Shown here piece by piece: positions 1-6,881 of a stretch of DNA of 64,000 bases. The stretch's first letter is position 1; every line of letters begins with the position of its first letter. Both the position numbers and the translations under genes were made by a program. Origin of the DNA: Terriglobales bacterium (GTDB lineage Bacteria; Acidobacteriota; Terriglobia; Terriglobales; Acidobacteriaceae); assembly GCA_025934735.1 (NCBI GenBank), contig JAICWP010000019.1, positions 20,538 to 84,537 of the forward strand. Direction: 5' to 3'. The notes beneath the pieces are model-generated. The model saw only the letters and a list, made by a program, of their open reading frames with translations, searched no databases and had not been told where the DNA came from.

Positions 1-1279
1 AGCCCACTGGGCAACTCTTCTTCGAGGAAGCGTAGGAGCCAATGCCCTTGATGATGCTCTTGACCGGGCCGTTCTCTTCAATCACCGCGTCGGAACCATC
101 GTCATTCGCGGACTTGTAAACCGTCTCGCAGTTGCCCAGGAGGCAACCGCTGTTGCCGGCTACCGTATAGGCTTGCGGTTTGGGAAAAGCGAATGTCGAA
201 GCCGCCGTGCCGTAGAGCACTCCGCCCGTACCCTGGCAACTGGTCTGCGGGATAGACATCACCGAATCGTCGCGCAGAATAATTCGGCAGCCCTGAGGCT
301 CGGTCCAGGTGGCGCCCAAAGCCAAAGGCTTGCCTGTCGGCTGCTGTAAATGCACATCGCTCGCGCCCGGGCCGGCATAGACGTAGCAACCCGTCGGGGC
401 CGGGGTCACGCCCCCGCCATCCGGGCAGGTGGCTTTCAGCAGGGTATCGCGGGGAACCACCGTCGCCGCCGAGGCGGGAGACGGCAGGCTTTCACCGCTG
501 GCGTTCACATAGGCCACCCGAACCGCGTAGGTACGGGAAGCGGTCGGGCACCCGGCAGAGCCCGCAGTGCAGGTGGTCGTAATGTCAATCGTCGGCGCGG
601 AAGCAGGAGCGGGAGGAACCGAGGAGATGTCGTTGGCGTTGGGCGGACCCAGAATCACCAGGCCGTCATTCGCCCGCACGGAGTCATCCACGATCACCGA
701 GCCATTGCTGACTACCTTGGTAGGCCCGGCGTAATCCGCTTTGCGGAACTCCACCTGCATGGGGCCGGTGTTGACGCACACGTAACCAGAAGAAGTGCCC
801 GCCGCCTGGCAACTGGTGCCAGTGATGCGGGAATTATTCACCGCCAAGTCCGACCCGCCGAAGTTGCCCGCACCGCCGGTGAGCGCAAGGTGCAACTGGT
901 TGGTCGCCCCGCCCATGGTGTAGTTGACGATGGCATCGCCAAAGATGGACTTAATGGAGTCATCCGGCCAGCGGGCGGTGATTTTATACTGACCTGCGCT
1001 TACTCCCATGCCGGTCAGGGCGAGGGCGCTGGTCGCGCTCAGTTCGCCTTGGGGAAAGACTGCGGGGAAGCCCACGGGATAAGCGGTGCGCGACACATCC
1101 GAGCCGGTAAACTTATTGGCCACCGCCTGCACGTTAATGGTGCCGTCGAACTGGGCGCGAGCCAAGCCCGTAAGCATCACCACTGAGACACAGAGGCAGA
1201 GAGAAAAACGAGTACTTAATCTCATGGGGTTTAGGTTTTCTCCGTACCTCAGTGTCTCCGTGGTGAATGGGTTTCTCAT
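1..1279 (-). CDS. Secreted hypothetical protein, C-terminus beyond the window edge
   Basis: An open frame of 426 codons runs without a stop to position 1, so the gene is partial. The ATG at 1279 overlaps the stop codon of the upstream gene (TAATG), suggesting translational coupling. A second ATG at 1225 starts a cleaner signal peptide (MRLSTRFSLCLCVSVVML, cleavage near LARAQ), so the true start may be there. The mature part is Gly/Ser/Thr/Ala-rich. It has a fibronectin-III-like stretch (RTYAVRVAYVNASGES) and several paired cysteines. No enzyme motif was recognised. The partner gene is also secreted, so a joint cell-surface or extracellular role is inferred. Bases 1179-1264, which encode the signal peptide, belong to a genome-dispersed repeat. 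Confidence 0.75.
   Translation of the reverse strand, partial: MRNPFTTETLRYGENLNPMRLSTRFSLCLCVSVVMLTGLARAQFDGTINVQAVANKFTGSDVSRTAYPVGFPAVFPQGELSATSALALTGMGVSAGQYKITARWPDDSIKSIFGDAIVNYTMGGATNQLHLALTGGAGNFGGSDLAVNNSRITGTSCQAAGTSSGYVCVNTGPMQVEFRKADYAGPTKVVSNGSVIVDDSVRANDGLVILGPPNANDISSVPPAPASAPTIDITTTCTAGSAGCPTASRTYAVRVAYVNASGESLPSPASAATVVPRDTLLKATCPDGGGVTPAPTGCYVYAGPGASDVHLQQPTGKPLALGATWTEPQGCRIILRDDSVMSIPQTSCQGTGGVLYGTAASTFAFPKPQAYTVAGNSGCLLGNCETVYKSANDDGSDAVIEENGPVKSIIKGIGSYASSKKSCPVG
1179..1264. repeat. Inverted copy of dispersed repeat family A inside a gene start
   Basis: Two arms face each other, ACTGAGACACAGAGGCAGAG at 1182-1201 and CCTCAGTGTCTCCGTGGT near 1247-1264, about 45 bp apart. 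The same ACGCAGAGGACGCAGAG-type words recur at 18.3, 23.9, 24.1 and 42.1 kb. Here the element lies over the start codon and signal-peptide codons of the gene ending at 1279. Confidence 0.6.
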
Positions 1280-2946
1280 TAATTCACCTGCACCAGCAGT
1301 GGCGACAAGTTAAATGCCGGCCAGGTCGCGCACCCAGCGCCGTTGGCGTTATAGGTCACGCTAAACTGCACCGCCGTGCCGCTTTTCGCGCGAATCATGT
1401 AGGAATTAACGGAGCCCGTATTCGCCGTGCCGATGGTCGTGTCATCGAGCGCCAGGTTAGCGCCGTCGGTGTTATTGGCCTTCACGAAAGTCGTAGCCAC
1501 ATTGCGCGCTACGTTGGTGTCGGCATCGGTGTAGGTAAGAACCACTGCCCAGTTGGGATGGGCGCTACACCCAACTCCAATGTCCTGCTGCGTGCCGCTG
1601 GCGCTGAACAGGTAAGTGCTGTCCGCGCTGGCCACCACCATGCTCGTAGTTGAAATGAGCGCCCGCTGCGCGGTGAAGCGCGTATCGTAAATCTTGGTAA
1701 ACGCGCCGCTTCCGCCGGTGGTCGCATCTTGCGTGCAGTTCAGCTCGCCGGTCGAGAGGTTGATCGAGGCGACATGGTAGCCGGTGGAACATCCCGCCGG
1801 CATGTACACCCCGCCCCGCAGCGTAATAGAAGGAACTGGCAAATACCCATTGCTGGGCACGCCATCCGTGCCGATACCAAGCAAAACTTTGTTGGTCTCC
1901 GCCGCCTTGGCCATCACTCCGCCCAGCGCCGCAGCCGCGGGAACAGGTAACATCCCCGTGCTCAACAGTCCATTGCCATCCAACTTCACAATCTTGTTGG
2001 CAACGCTGGTAGCCGAAGTGTCAGCCTGCAGCACGTTATCGGAACAGGGCAGCGTGGTTCCGTCGTAACAATACACCGGGCGATGAGTGACGGAGTTGAA
2101 CATCACCTTGCCCTTGCCCGCCACCGCGTTGCTGGGAGCGGCTTCGGTGATGCTGGCGATCTGCGTGGTGCCGCTCGCGATGATTGGCCCAGGCACCGCC
2201 AGGGCGCCTGTGGTCTTGTTGAAGGTGTAGCCGCTCAGCGTCCCCCAGTTCATGCCATCGTTGAAGGGCACCTGGGTATCGGCGCCGGGCGGCAGGTTCG
2301 CTCCCACCGCGGCGAACGGCCCGCCATTCACGGAAAGTTGCAACTGGTTGCTCTTGGCGATGAGCTTCGCCTGTCCCGTCGCGGAAACAGTTTCCGAGGT
2401 CACTGCCGGCAAAATCAGACTCTGGTCGCTAGTGGCCGTGCCTTCAAAACTGGGTGCCTTCTGCTTCTTGGTGGAGGTGATGTCGCCGGAGTTTTCCGTC
2501 ATCGCGGAATCGCCGGCGGTAGTGGAACTGGCCGCCAGCAGAATCTTGCCGCTGGTCACGGTTCCGCCTAACCCGCCACCCGTGCCGGTGTCTGCGCTGC
2601 ACTTGAGTCGCCCGGTCGCCAAGTCAATTCCGCTTACGTGATTTCCCGCCAGGCAGTCGGCATCCATGAAAATCCCGCCCACGCTGCTGGCAGTGGGCAG
2701 TGGGATCCAGCCCGGCGCGACCTTCCCATTGCTATCCGCCACCGGCACCGCGTTGGCCGCCGGTACAACCGAACCGTGGCTGCCATCCAGTTTGTCGGCT
2801 CCCAGCGTTAAGCCATCACTGAGATTACAGCTCGGTCCAAGGCTTCCGCCTTGGGGCACTGCCACCTGCTGCCCCCACCCCGCAGCCGCCAGCAGCAGGA
2901 TGCATGCTGTTGTTTTCAAAGTTGAAGTTCTCCGTTGCCTCGTCAT
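1279..2946 (-). CDS. Secreted tail-fibre-like repeat protein
   Basis: The protein has 555 residues when started at the ATG at 2946. The in-frame ATG at 2976 lies inside a terminator-like hairpin and is less likely. An N-terminal signal peptide (TTACILLLAAAGWGQQ) is followed by low-complexity Gly/Ser/Thr/Ala sequence. Residues 90-116 and 378-404 are two copies of one unit (GGIFMDADCLAGNHVSGIDL and GGVYMPAGCSTGYHVASINL). A related unit lies between them (ALGGVMAKAAETNK). The segment PFNDGMNWGTLSGYTFN resembles phage tail-fibre or S74-type surface proteins. No catalytic domain was recognised. It is probably co-expressed with the downstream secreted gene, with a 1-bp overlap. An adhesin or sheath role is only inference. 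Confidence 0.75.
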   Translation of the reverse strand: MTRQRRTSTLKTTACILLLAAAGWGQQVAVPQGGSLGPSCNLSDGLTLGADKLDGSHGSVVPAANAVPVADSNGKVAPGWIPLPTASSVGGIFMDADCLAGNHVSGIDLATGRLKCSADTGTGGGLGGTVTSGKILLAASSTTAGDSAMTENSGDITSTKKQKAPSFEGTATSDQSLILPAVTSETVSATGQAKLIAKSNQLQLSVNGGPFAAVGANLPPGADTQVPFNDGMNWGTLSGYTFNKTTGALAVPGPIIASGTTQIASITEAAPSNAVAGKGKVMFNSVTHRPVYCYDGTTLPCSDNVLQADTSATSVANKIVKLDGNGLLSTGMLPVPAAAALGGVMAKAAETNKVLLGIGTDGVPSNGYLPVPSITLRGGVYMPAGCSTGYHVASINLSTGELNCTQDATTGGSGAFTKIYDTRFTAQRALISTTSMVVASADSTYLFSASGTQQDIGVGCSAHPNWAVVLTYTDADTNVARNVATTFVKANNTDGANLALDDTTIGTANTGSVNSYMIRAKSGTAVQFSVTYNANGAGCATWPAFNLSPLLVQVN

Positions 2947-2956
2947 TTGCCACCGC

Positions 2957-2983
2957 AATAAAAAATGCCGCCTCATCGGCGGC
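2957..2983 (-). terminator. Intrinsic terminator or attenuator just upstream of a start codon
   Basis: On the minus strand a GCCGCC/GGCGGC stem with a 5-nt loop is followed by ATTTTTTATT. It ends about 10 bp before the ATG at 2946, so it would stop read-through into the tail-fibre-like gene or act as an attenuator. Confidence 0.6.
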
Positions 2984-3150
2984 TTGCTCCATCCCCGACA
3001 TCTGCGGACAGGCGCTATCGCCTGTCCGAAATCAGCGGGGCCTCTTTTCCGGCGCTACGGCCCCGCAGCGGAGGTTTGGGCGCTGTTTTTCGCCTTGCCG
3101 GATCCGCATCCAAGCTTCAATTCTGGCCTTTGCGCTGAAAACCTATCGTC
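2984..3150 (-). other. Structured gene-free stretch between two terminators
   Basis: No credible ORF was seen. It holds a perfect 10-bp stem with a 4-nt loop (CGGACAGGCG/CGCCTGTCCG, 3005-3028) and a second strong stem GCGGGGCC/GGCCCCGC at about 3036-3068. Together with the flanking terminators this could be a short non-coding transcript or a palindromic repeat. Confidence 0.4.
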
Positions 3151-3181
3151 AAAAACAAAGGGCACGCTCGCTCGCGTGCCC
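3151..3181 (-). terminator. Intrinsic terminator after the phosphatase gene
   Basis: The minus strand reads GGGCACGC-6 nt-GCGTGCCC followed by TTTGTTTTTG, a strong GC stem with a U-tract, 46 bp beyond the stop of the phosphatase gene. Confidence 0.75.
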
Positions 3182-3226
3182 CTCACTTTCAAGTTCCAGC
3201 TTCAGAATGATTTCAGAATAGCAAAT

Positions 3227-3745
3227 TCAAACCCTATTTTGGGACTTCGCCCGCTGCCTGTTTCTCCTGCTGCGTGAATCAGTTGACTCACTGCCCCCAC
3301 TTGACAGCTCCTGCTGCCGCAAAAAGTTCTTAACGCTGCCCACGTAGACATCGGCGAAGTCCACCACCGGCCGTCTTCCCTGGATCACCCGCATGGCCTC
3401 ATCCACATCCCACCCTGTGGCCCCCAGCAGCGCCAGCGTCATCATCGCCGCCCGGTGCACCCCCGCCGCGCAGTGGATGTACACCTTGCTCCCGTTTTCC
3501 CCCAGCGCTGCCTGCCCAAACTCCACTCCCCGCTCGAACAGTTCCGGCGGCTTGGGCTGGAAGTCGTCGTCGGTGCCATTCCACAGCACCTCGATCCCAT
3601 AGGGACGCGCCAGCTCCGTATCGTCGAACTCAATCTGCATGTCAATGATGTGCGTAATTCCGTGGCGCGCCACTTCCTGCATGTTCTTGTCGGTCCAGAT
3701 GGCCGCCCCTAGCGCAATCCGGTCCGTCACCCAGGTCATATCCAT
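3227..3745 (-). CDS. Dual-specificity phosphatase family protein
   Basis: This 172-residue protein has the cysteine phosphatase signature HCAAGVHR (Cys92, Arg98; CX5R). The preceding acidic loop GTDDDF (residues 57-62) could supply the general acid. The family dephosphorylates phosphotyrosine, phosphoserine/threonine or other phosphomonoesters through a Cys-phosphate intermediate. The substrate cannot be told from sequence. The last 25 residues are polar, Ser/Arg-rich and probably disordered. It is the last of a series of small minus-strand genes and is followed by a strong terminator. No signal peptide is present, so it should act in the cytoplasm. Confidence 0.85.
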   Translation of the reverse strand: MDMTWVTDRIALGAAIWTDKNMQEVARHGITHIIDMQIEFDDTELARPYGIEVLWNGTDDDFQPKPPELFERGVEFGQAALGENGSKVYIHCAAGVHRAAMMTLALLGATGWDVDEAMRVIQGRRPVVDFADVYVGSVKNFLRQQELSSGGSESTDSRSRRNRQRAKSQNRV

Positions 3746-3793
3746 CCGTCTGCTCTGTCCTCCGCTTTGCGGGCCTTTCTGCTTTCAACTCTA

Positions 3794-4192
3794 TCAGGAT
3801 GATTCTACGGCATCAGTGTTTGCTTCCCGCCCCCCTTCCAGCACCTTGGTAATTTCCTCCTCGCTGGGATGATCGGGAATGCCCAACTGCCGCAGCAGAT
3901 AGCGGGCCAGCGTGTCATCCCCGTCGTCTTCTTCCGTGGGCGGCGGAAAAATCCCCAGGAACTCGAAAACCAGCTTCGCCGCCTGGCAGTTGCCCTCCCC
4001 CGCCAACTTCGTCAGTGCCTTGGCGATGCCGCTCACCTTCGGACACATCACCGCCACCGCCCGCTTTCTCACTTCCCGCAGCTTGGGCTCGCTTTTTGCT
4101 TTTGCCTTCTTCGCCTTCCGAGTTCTTTTCTGACCTGATGCCGGCTTCTCGTTCATCCCGTCTGTCTTCTCCGTGCTCTCCATGTTGTCCAT
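3794..4192 (-). CDS. Small basic hypothetical protein
   Basis: This 132-residue protein starts with a highly charged Lys/Arg/Ala tail (about residues 15-45, including KKAKAKSE). A helical module follows, reading KALTKLAGEGNCQAAKLVFE. That pattern resembles short helical repeats in phage small-terminase-like or DUF5681-type DNA-associated proteins, but the match is weak. The end is acidic. It lies 48 bp upstream of the phosphatase gene on the same strand and 82 bp downstream of the sigma-like gene, so co-transcription is likely. Its function is unknown. A DNA-binding role is inferred only from the basic tail. Confidence 0.6.
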   Translation of the reverse strand: MDNMESTEKTDGMNEKPASGQKRTRKAKKAKAKSEPKLREVRKRAVAVMCPKVSGIAKALTKLAGEGNCQAAKLVFEFLGIFPPPTEEDDGDDTLARYLLRQLGIPDHPSEEEITKVLEGGREANTDAVESS

Positions 4193-4274
4193 GTCTCCTG
4201 CCCCGCTCCCACAAGATCGAGTATTTTGCCGCCATTGCTGTTGCCGAATGCGCCTTTAGGCGATGACCCGAACG

Positions 4275-4745
4275 TCACACCATCCCTTCCCGCAGCAGAA
4301 TCTCGCTCAGCCGGTCCAGTGCCTCGGGAACGTGCCGCGACACGGTTCGCCGCGCGCAGCCCAAAAGCCGCGACGTCTCCTCCTGCGAGTATCCCTGCAG
4401 CACCACCCACACCAGCACTTGCTGTGAGAACCGGTCCACCTGCTCCAGGCAATGCTCCATGTCATGCACGAAGATGACCGCATCTTCGAAGCTCACCTTG
4501 CGCAGCCCGGTAAAGCGGGCGCCAAAGAACTCCCTTCCCAGCACCGAGGGCAGACGTCCCACTTCCAGCGACAGCCGCAAGTAGCGGTGCAGCAGCCCCG
4601 CCGTGCGCTGCCGGTAAATCCACAGCCCCGGATCGAGGTCAACCCCTCTGCGCTTGGTCCCTTGCTGCAAAGGGTGGGAACCTCGACGGCTCATCTGCAC
4701 GCGCTGCCAGGTGCGGAATGCGGGCGCCACTTCACATGTCGTCAT
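4275..4745 (-). CDS. Sigma-70 region 4-like regulatory protein
   Basis: The 156-residue product ends in a helix-turn-helix typical of sigma-70 region 4: LQGYSQEETSRLLGCARRTV (about residues 118-137), followed by SRHVPEALDRLSEIL. The upstream part (FVHDMEHCLEQVDRFSQQVL) fits the helices before region 4.1. There is no obvious region 2, so on its own it is unlikely to be a complete sigma factor. It may be an anti-sigma target, an adaptor or a specialised DNA-binding protein. Its start overlaps the end of the zinc-ribbon gene by 14 bp, so the two are almost certainly translated together. Confidence 0.7.
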   Translation of the reverse strand: MTTCEVAPAFRTWQRVQMSRRGSHPLQQGTKRRGVDLDPGLWIYRQRTAGLLHRYLRLSLEVGRLPSVLGREFFGARFTGLRKVSFEDAVIFVHDMEHCLEQVDRFSQQVLVWVVLQGYSQEETSRLLGCARRTVSRHVPEALDRLSEILLREGMV

Positions 4746-5070
4746 GGCCGCACGCTTCCTGTTCTGCCACGGCTTGCAGGCTGAGCGGCGGCCGGCTGCC
4801 GCGTTCCTCCTGCTGCAACCGCGCCACCACGTACTCCACTGGCGCCAGCCCGGTGCCGGGCTCGCGGTAATGCTTCCTCATGCGCCGCCGCAGCGGTCCC
4901 GACCCGCCCCGCCGCCGGTTGTCATGCGGCCGCGGCGGCATTTCCTGCAGAAATCGCGCGCATGCCGCGCAATAACACTCCGTGCTGCCCCGTTTCCGCA
5001 GCCACAATCCCCCACACTGCTCGCAATATTTCAGTTCCAGCCCGACAAATGATTCCTTCTGCGAAGTCAT
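4732..5070 (-). CDS. Small zinc-ribbon protein
   Basis: The protein has 112 residues from the ATG at 5070, which has a GGAGG ribosome site 5 bp upstream. An apparent upstream TTG start covers that ribosome site and is rejected. A four-cysteine ribbon is visible near residues 16-38 (YCEQCGGLW then ECYCAACARF). A very basic stretch follows (RRRGGSGPLRRRMRKHY). This suggests a zinc-stabilised nucleic-acid-binding protein. The gene overlaps the sigma-like gene downstream, and a strong terminator hairpin lies directly in front of its ribosome site, implying attenuation or a promoter very near the start. Confidence 0.65.
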   Translation of the reverse strand: MTSQKESFVGLELKYCEQCGGLWLRKRGSTECYCAACARFLQEMPPRPHDNRRRGGSGPLRRRMRKHYREPGTGLAPVEYVVARLQQEERGSRPPLSLQAVAEQEACGHDDM

Positions 5071-5080
5071 GATTGCCTCC

Positions 5081-5137
5081 AAATAAGAAAAGCCCTGTCC
5101 CGGTTTTGTCCGCGTGGGGCAAAACCCTGACAGGGCT
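5081..5137 (-). terminator. Strong intrinsic terminator or attenuator in front of the zinc-ribbon gene
   Basis: On the minus strand AGCCCTGTC-A-GGGTTTTG pairs across a short loop with CAAAACC-GG-GACAGGGCT and is followed by TTTCTTATTT. The U-tract abuts the GGAGG ribosome site of the gene starting at 5070. Confidence 0.75.
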
Positions 5138-5205
5138 CGTTTCGCTTACGATGACCTGCTTGCGTTATTTAGTTGTAGCCAGGAAGCCCGCTCCGCTGCG
5201 GATCC

Positions 5206-5448
5206 CTACCCTACCTCGCTGACTGGTTCTGCGAGCATGCTGCCCGCCTGACTGCGTCTTCGGAAGTATCCTTCCTCGTAGCCCGATTTCAGGATGTGCC
5301 CGTTCTGCACCACCACGCTCAGCCGCCCGGTAAAGCGCATTGATTGCAGCAGCCGCTCCATGGATGCAGACAGCACCTCCGCTTCCTGCACCTTGCGGCG
5401 AAAGAGCACAAACACCTCCTCCTCCGTGGGTGCTTCTTGGCTTTTCAT
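5206..5448 (-). CDS. Small hypothetical protein
   Basis: The product has 80 residues from the ATG at 5448. An in-frame ATG at 5496 would add 16 residues. The sequence is mixed charge (TEEEVFVLFRRKVQEAEVLS) with a hydrophobic central strand (RLSVVVQNG) and a basic segment (GYFRRRSQ). No family was recognised. It is divergent from the XRE regulator, with a 35-bp palindrome in the gap, so it may be that regulator's target. A terminator separates it from the zinc-ribbon gene downstream. Confidence 0.5.
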   Translation of the reverse strand: MKSQEAPTEEEVFVLFRRKVQEAEVLSASMERLLQSMRFTGRLSVVVQNGHILKSGYEEGYFRRRSQAGSMLAEPVSEVG

Positions 5449-5561
5449 GAGTCCATACCTGCATATTCCAATGAAACTATGACGTCCATTTCCCACTATA
5501 GCTTTGAGCGGGCTTCGGTCAAGGCGTCTATCTGCTTTGCTTTTGGCAGCTTGGGGATTTC

Positions 5562-5596
5562 ATATCTACCGGCTATACCGTATAGCTATAAGATAT
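5562..5596. promoter_or_regulatory. 35-bp interrupted palindrome, candidate operator
   Basis: The perfect 15-bp palindrome GCTATACCGTATAGC (5572-5586) is nested in a second inverted pair, ATATCT at 5562 and AGATAT at 5591. Both share the same centre at 5579. It lies between the divergent genes starting at 5448 and 5648, the expected place for the XRE regulator's binding site. Confidence 0.65.
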
Positions 5597-5647
5597 TTTT
5601 GTCGCGCTGCTCCTGGGCGCGGGCGGGGCAAAATGCGGGGGCGCCCC

Positions 5648-6358
5648 ATGGATTTTCTGAGCCTGCAGGAAAACTTGCGGCAGCTTCTATTGCGGCGCAT
5701 CCGCGCCGGGCAGCTCAGCGGGCTGCAGCTGGCCCGCCAGGCCGGTTTCCAGCAGCCGCACATTTCCAATTTTCTTAATTCGAAACGCGGCCTCAGCCTG
5801 GGCGCCCTCGACCGCGTGCTGGCCGTGCAGCATCTTTCCGTCCTCGACCTGCTGGATGCCGAGGAAATCAGCCGCCACGCCCGCGTGGTGCCTCCCAGCA
5901 AGGATGAGTTCCAGAACGTCCTGCTGGTGGACGCCGATTCCGCCTTTCAGCCGCGTTTCTCCCGTGGACAGGTGCTGGACGTCGTGAAGGTCCGCAAGTT
6001 GCTGCTGAAGCGCCTGCGCCCGGCGCTGGAAGGCGACTGCTCCGCCTGGCAGCGCTTTATCTTTATTCTGGCCAGCGCCCGCGAAGGCATGAGCATGTAT
6101 CCCCGCCTCCTGCCCGGCGCCTGGGTTCTCCTCGACCGCCACTACAACTCGCTTCTCCCCTACCGCCGCAACGAGCACAACATGTACGCGGTGGTGCACA
6201 ACGGCCACTGCTACCTGCGCTACGCCGAGCAGGATGGCTCCTTCCTAGTCCTCCAGGCGGAAAACCGTAGCTACTCCGCCCACTCCATCCCCCTCGCCGG
6301 CAAGCCTCCTTCCTCCTACATCGCCGGCCGCATCTGCACTATCCAGATTGAAACCTGA
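5648..6358 (+). CDS. XRE-type regulator with LexA-like (S24) C-terminal domain
   Basis: The protein has 236 residues from the ATG at 5648. Residues 10-70 form an XRE helix-turn-helix (GLQLARQAGFQQPHISNFLN). The C-terminal half resembles the LexA/CI S24 fold. GMSMYPRLLPGAWVLLD (147-163) matches the LexA serine motif GMSM, giving a candidate nucleophile Ser149. The position expected to hold the catalytic lysine reads YLRY (Leu190/Arg191) instead of a VKR-like motif. It may therefore sense a signal or dimerise without self-cleaving. It faces small genes across a palindromic operator candidate, like a phage-style repressor, and is probably autoregulated. The longer frame to 5504 has no ribosome site and is rejected. 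Confidence 0.75.
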   Translation: MDFLSLQENLRQLLLRRIRAGQLSGLQLARQAGFQQPHISNFLNSKRGLSLGALDRVLAVQHLSVLDLLDAEEISRHARVVPPSKDEFQNVLLVDADSAFQPRFSRGQVLDVVKVRKLLLKRLRPALEGDCSAWQRFIFILASAREGMSMYPRLLPGAWVLLDRHYNSLLPYRRNEHNMYAVVHNGHCYLRYAEQDGSFLVLQAENRSYSAHSIPLAGKPPSSYIAGRICTIQIET

Positions 6359-6376
6359 GCGGCTACAATGATTCCG
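6346..6376. repeat. Direct repeat, left copy bounding the toxin-antitoxin module
   Basis: About 31 bp (core AAACCTGAGCGGCTACAATG) match 7836-7865 with three mismatches and one indel. This copy contains the stop codon of the XRE gene. Confidence 0.6.
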
Positions 6377-6512
6377 CAACGGTGATGGATTCGTACGCTT
6401 CGTAATGGCTAACGCCAAAAAACAGAGACTTAGCCGTCTTCTAACATTGGCATCGCTATCGCATCTCTAGCCGAGGGGGACCTGGACCTCAAACAACTTG
6501 GCGGGTGAGAGG

Positions 6513-6881
6513 CTATTTTAGACCTGTGTAATAGTGCTTTACTCCATTCGGCGTGAACTCTGAATCCAGTAAGCCATTCTGAACCCTCGATAGGAGCGCC
6601 GCCGAGACTGGCTCCCGTTGCTTAGCACTGCCATTGGCAATGGCCGCTTCGATATCCTCAACTGTTCTAATCATAGAATATCGATAAGCAACAACGGAAT
6701 CGTGTTTTATGAACGGATGATCACCGGCACGAAGCACGACCAACGATTCAGATTTTTTATGTCTCGTCGTGACACTGACGGTTATCACCTCGCCTTCACT
6801 AGGCGGGGTGATGATGATCCATAGGTGCCAATCGTCTGTCTCGTTATCACCAGTTAGGAAGGTATCTCCGCAATTAAGCAT
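6513..6881 (-). CDS. Putative toxin partner of a Panacea-domain antitoxin
   Basis: The 122-residue product starts at an ATG at 6881, inside the last codons of the antitoxin gene (8-bp overlap, ATGCTTAA). An upstream GTG at 6923 is possible but lies well within the antitoxin frame. The sequence starts GDTFLTGDNETDDWHLWIII and contains LRAGDHPFIKHDSVVAY (about residues 49-65). That beta-rich pattern is compatible with an SH3-like PemK/MazF-type barrel but is not diagnostic. Toxins linked to Panacea antitoxins are very diverse, so the assignment rests mainly on position and overlap. The target is unknown. Confidence 0.65.
   Translation of the reverse strand: MLNCGDTFLTGDNETDDWHLWIIITPPSEGEVITVSVTTRHKKSESLVVLRAGDHPFIKHDSVVAYRYSMIRTVEDIEAAIANGSAKQREPVSAALLSRVQNGLLDSEFTPNGVKHYYTGLK

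Noticed and set aside
2984..3150. c-di-GMP riboswitch upstream of the secreted gene pair
   Set aside because: Only a GCGCAAAGGCC-like fragment resembles the motif; the partner core elements are absent.
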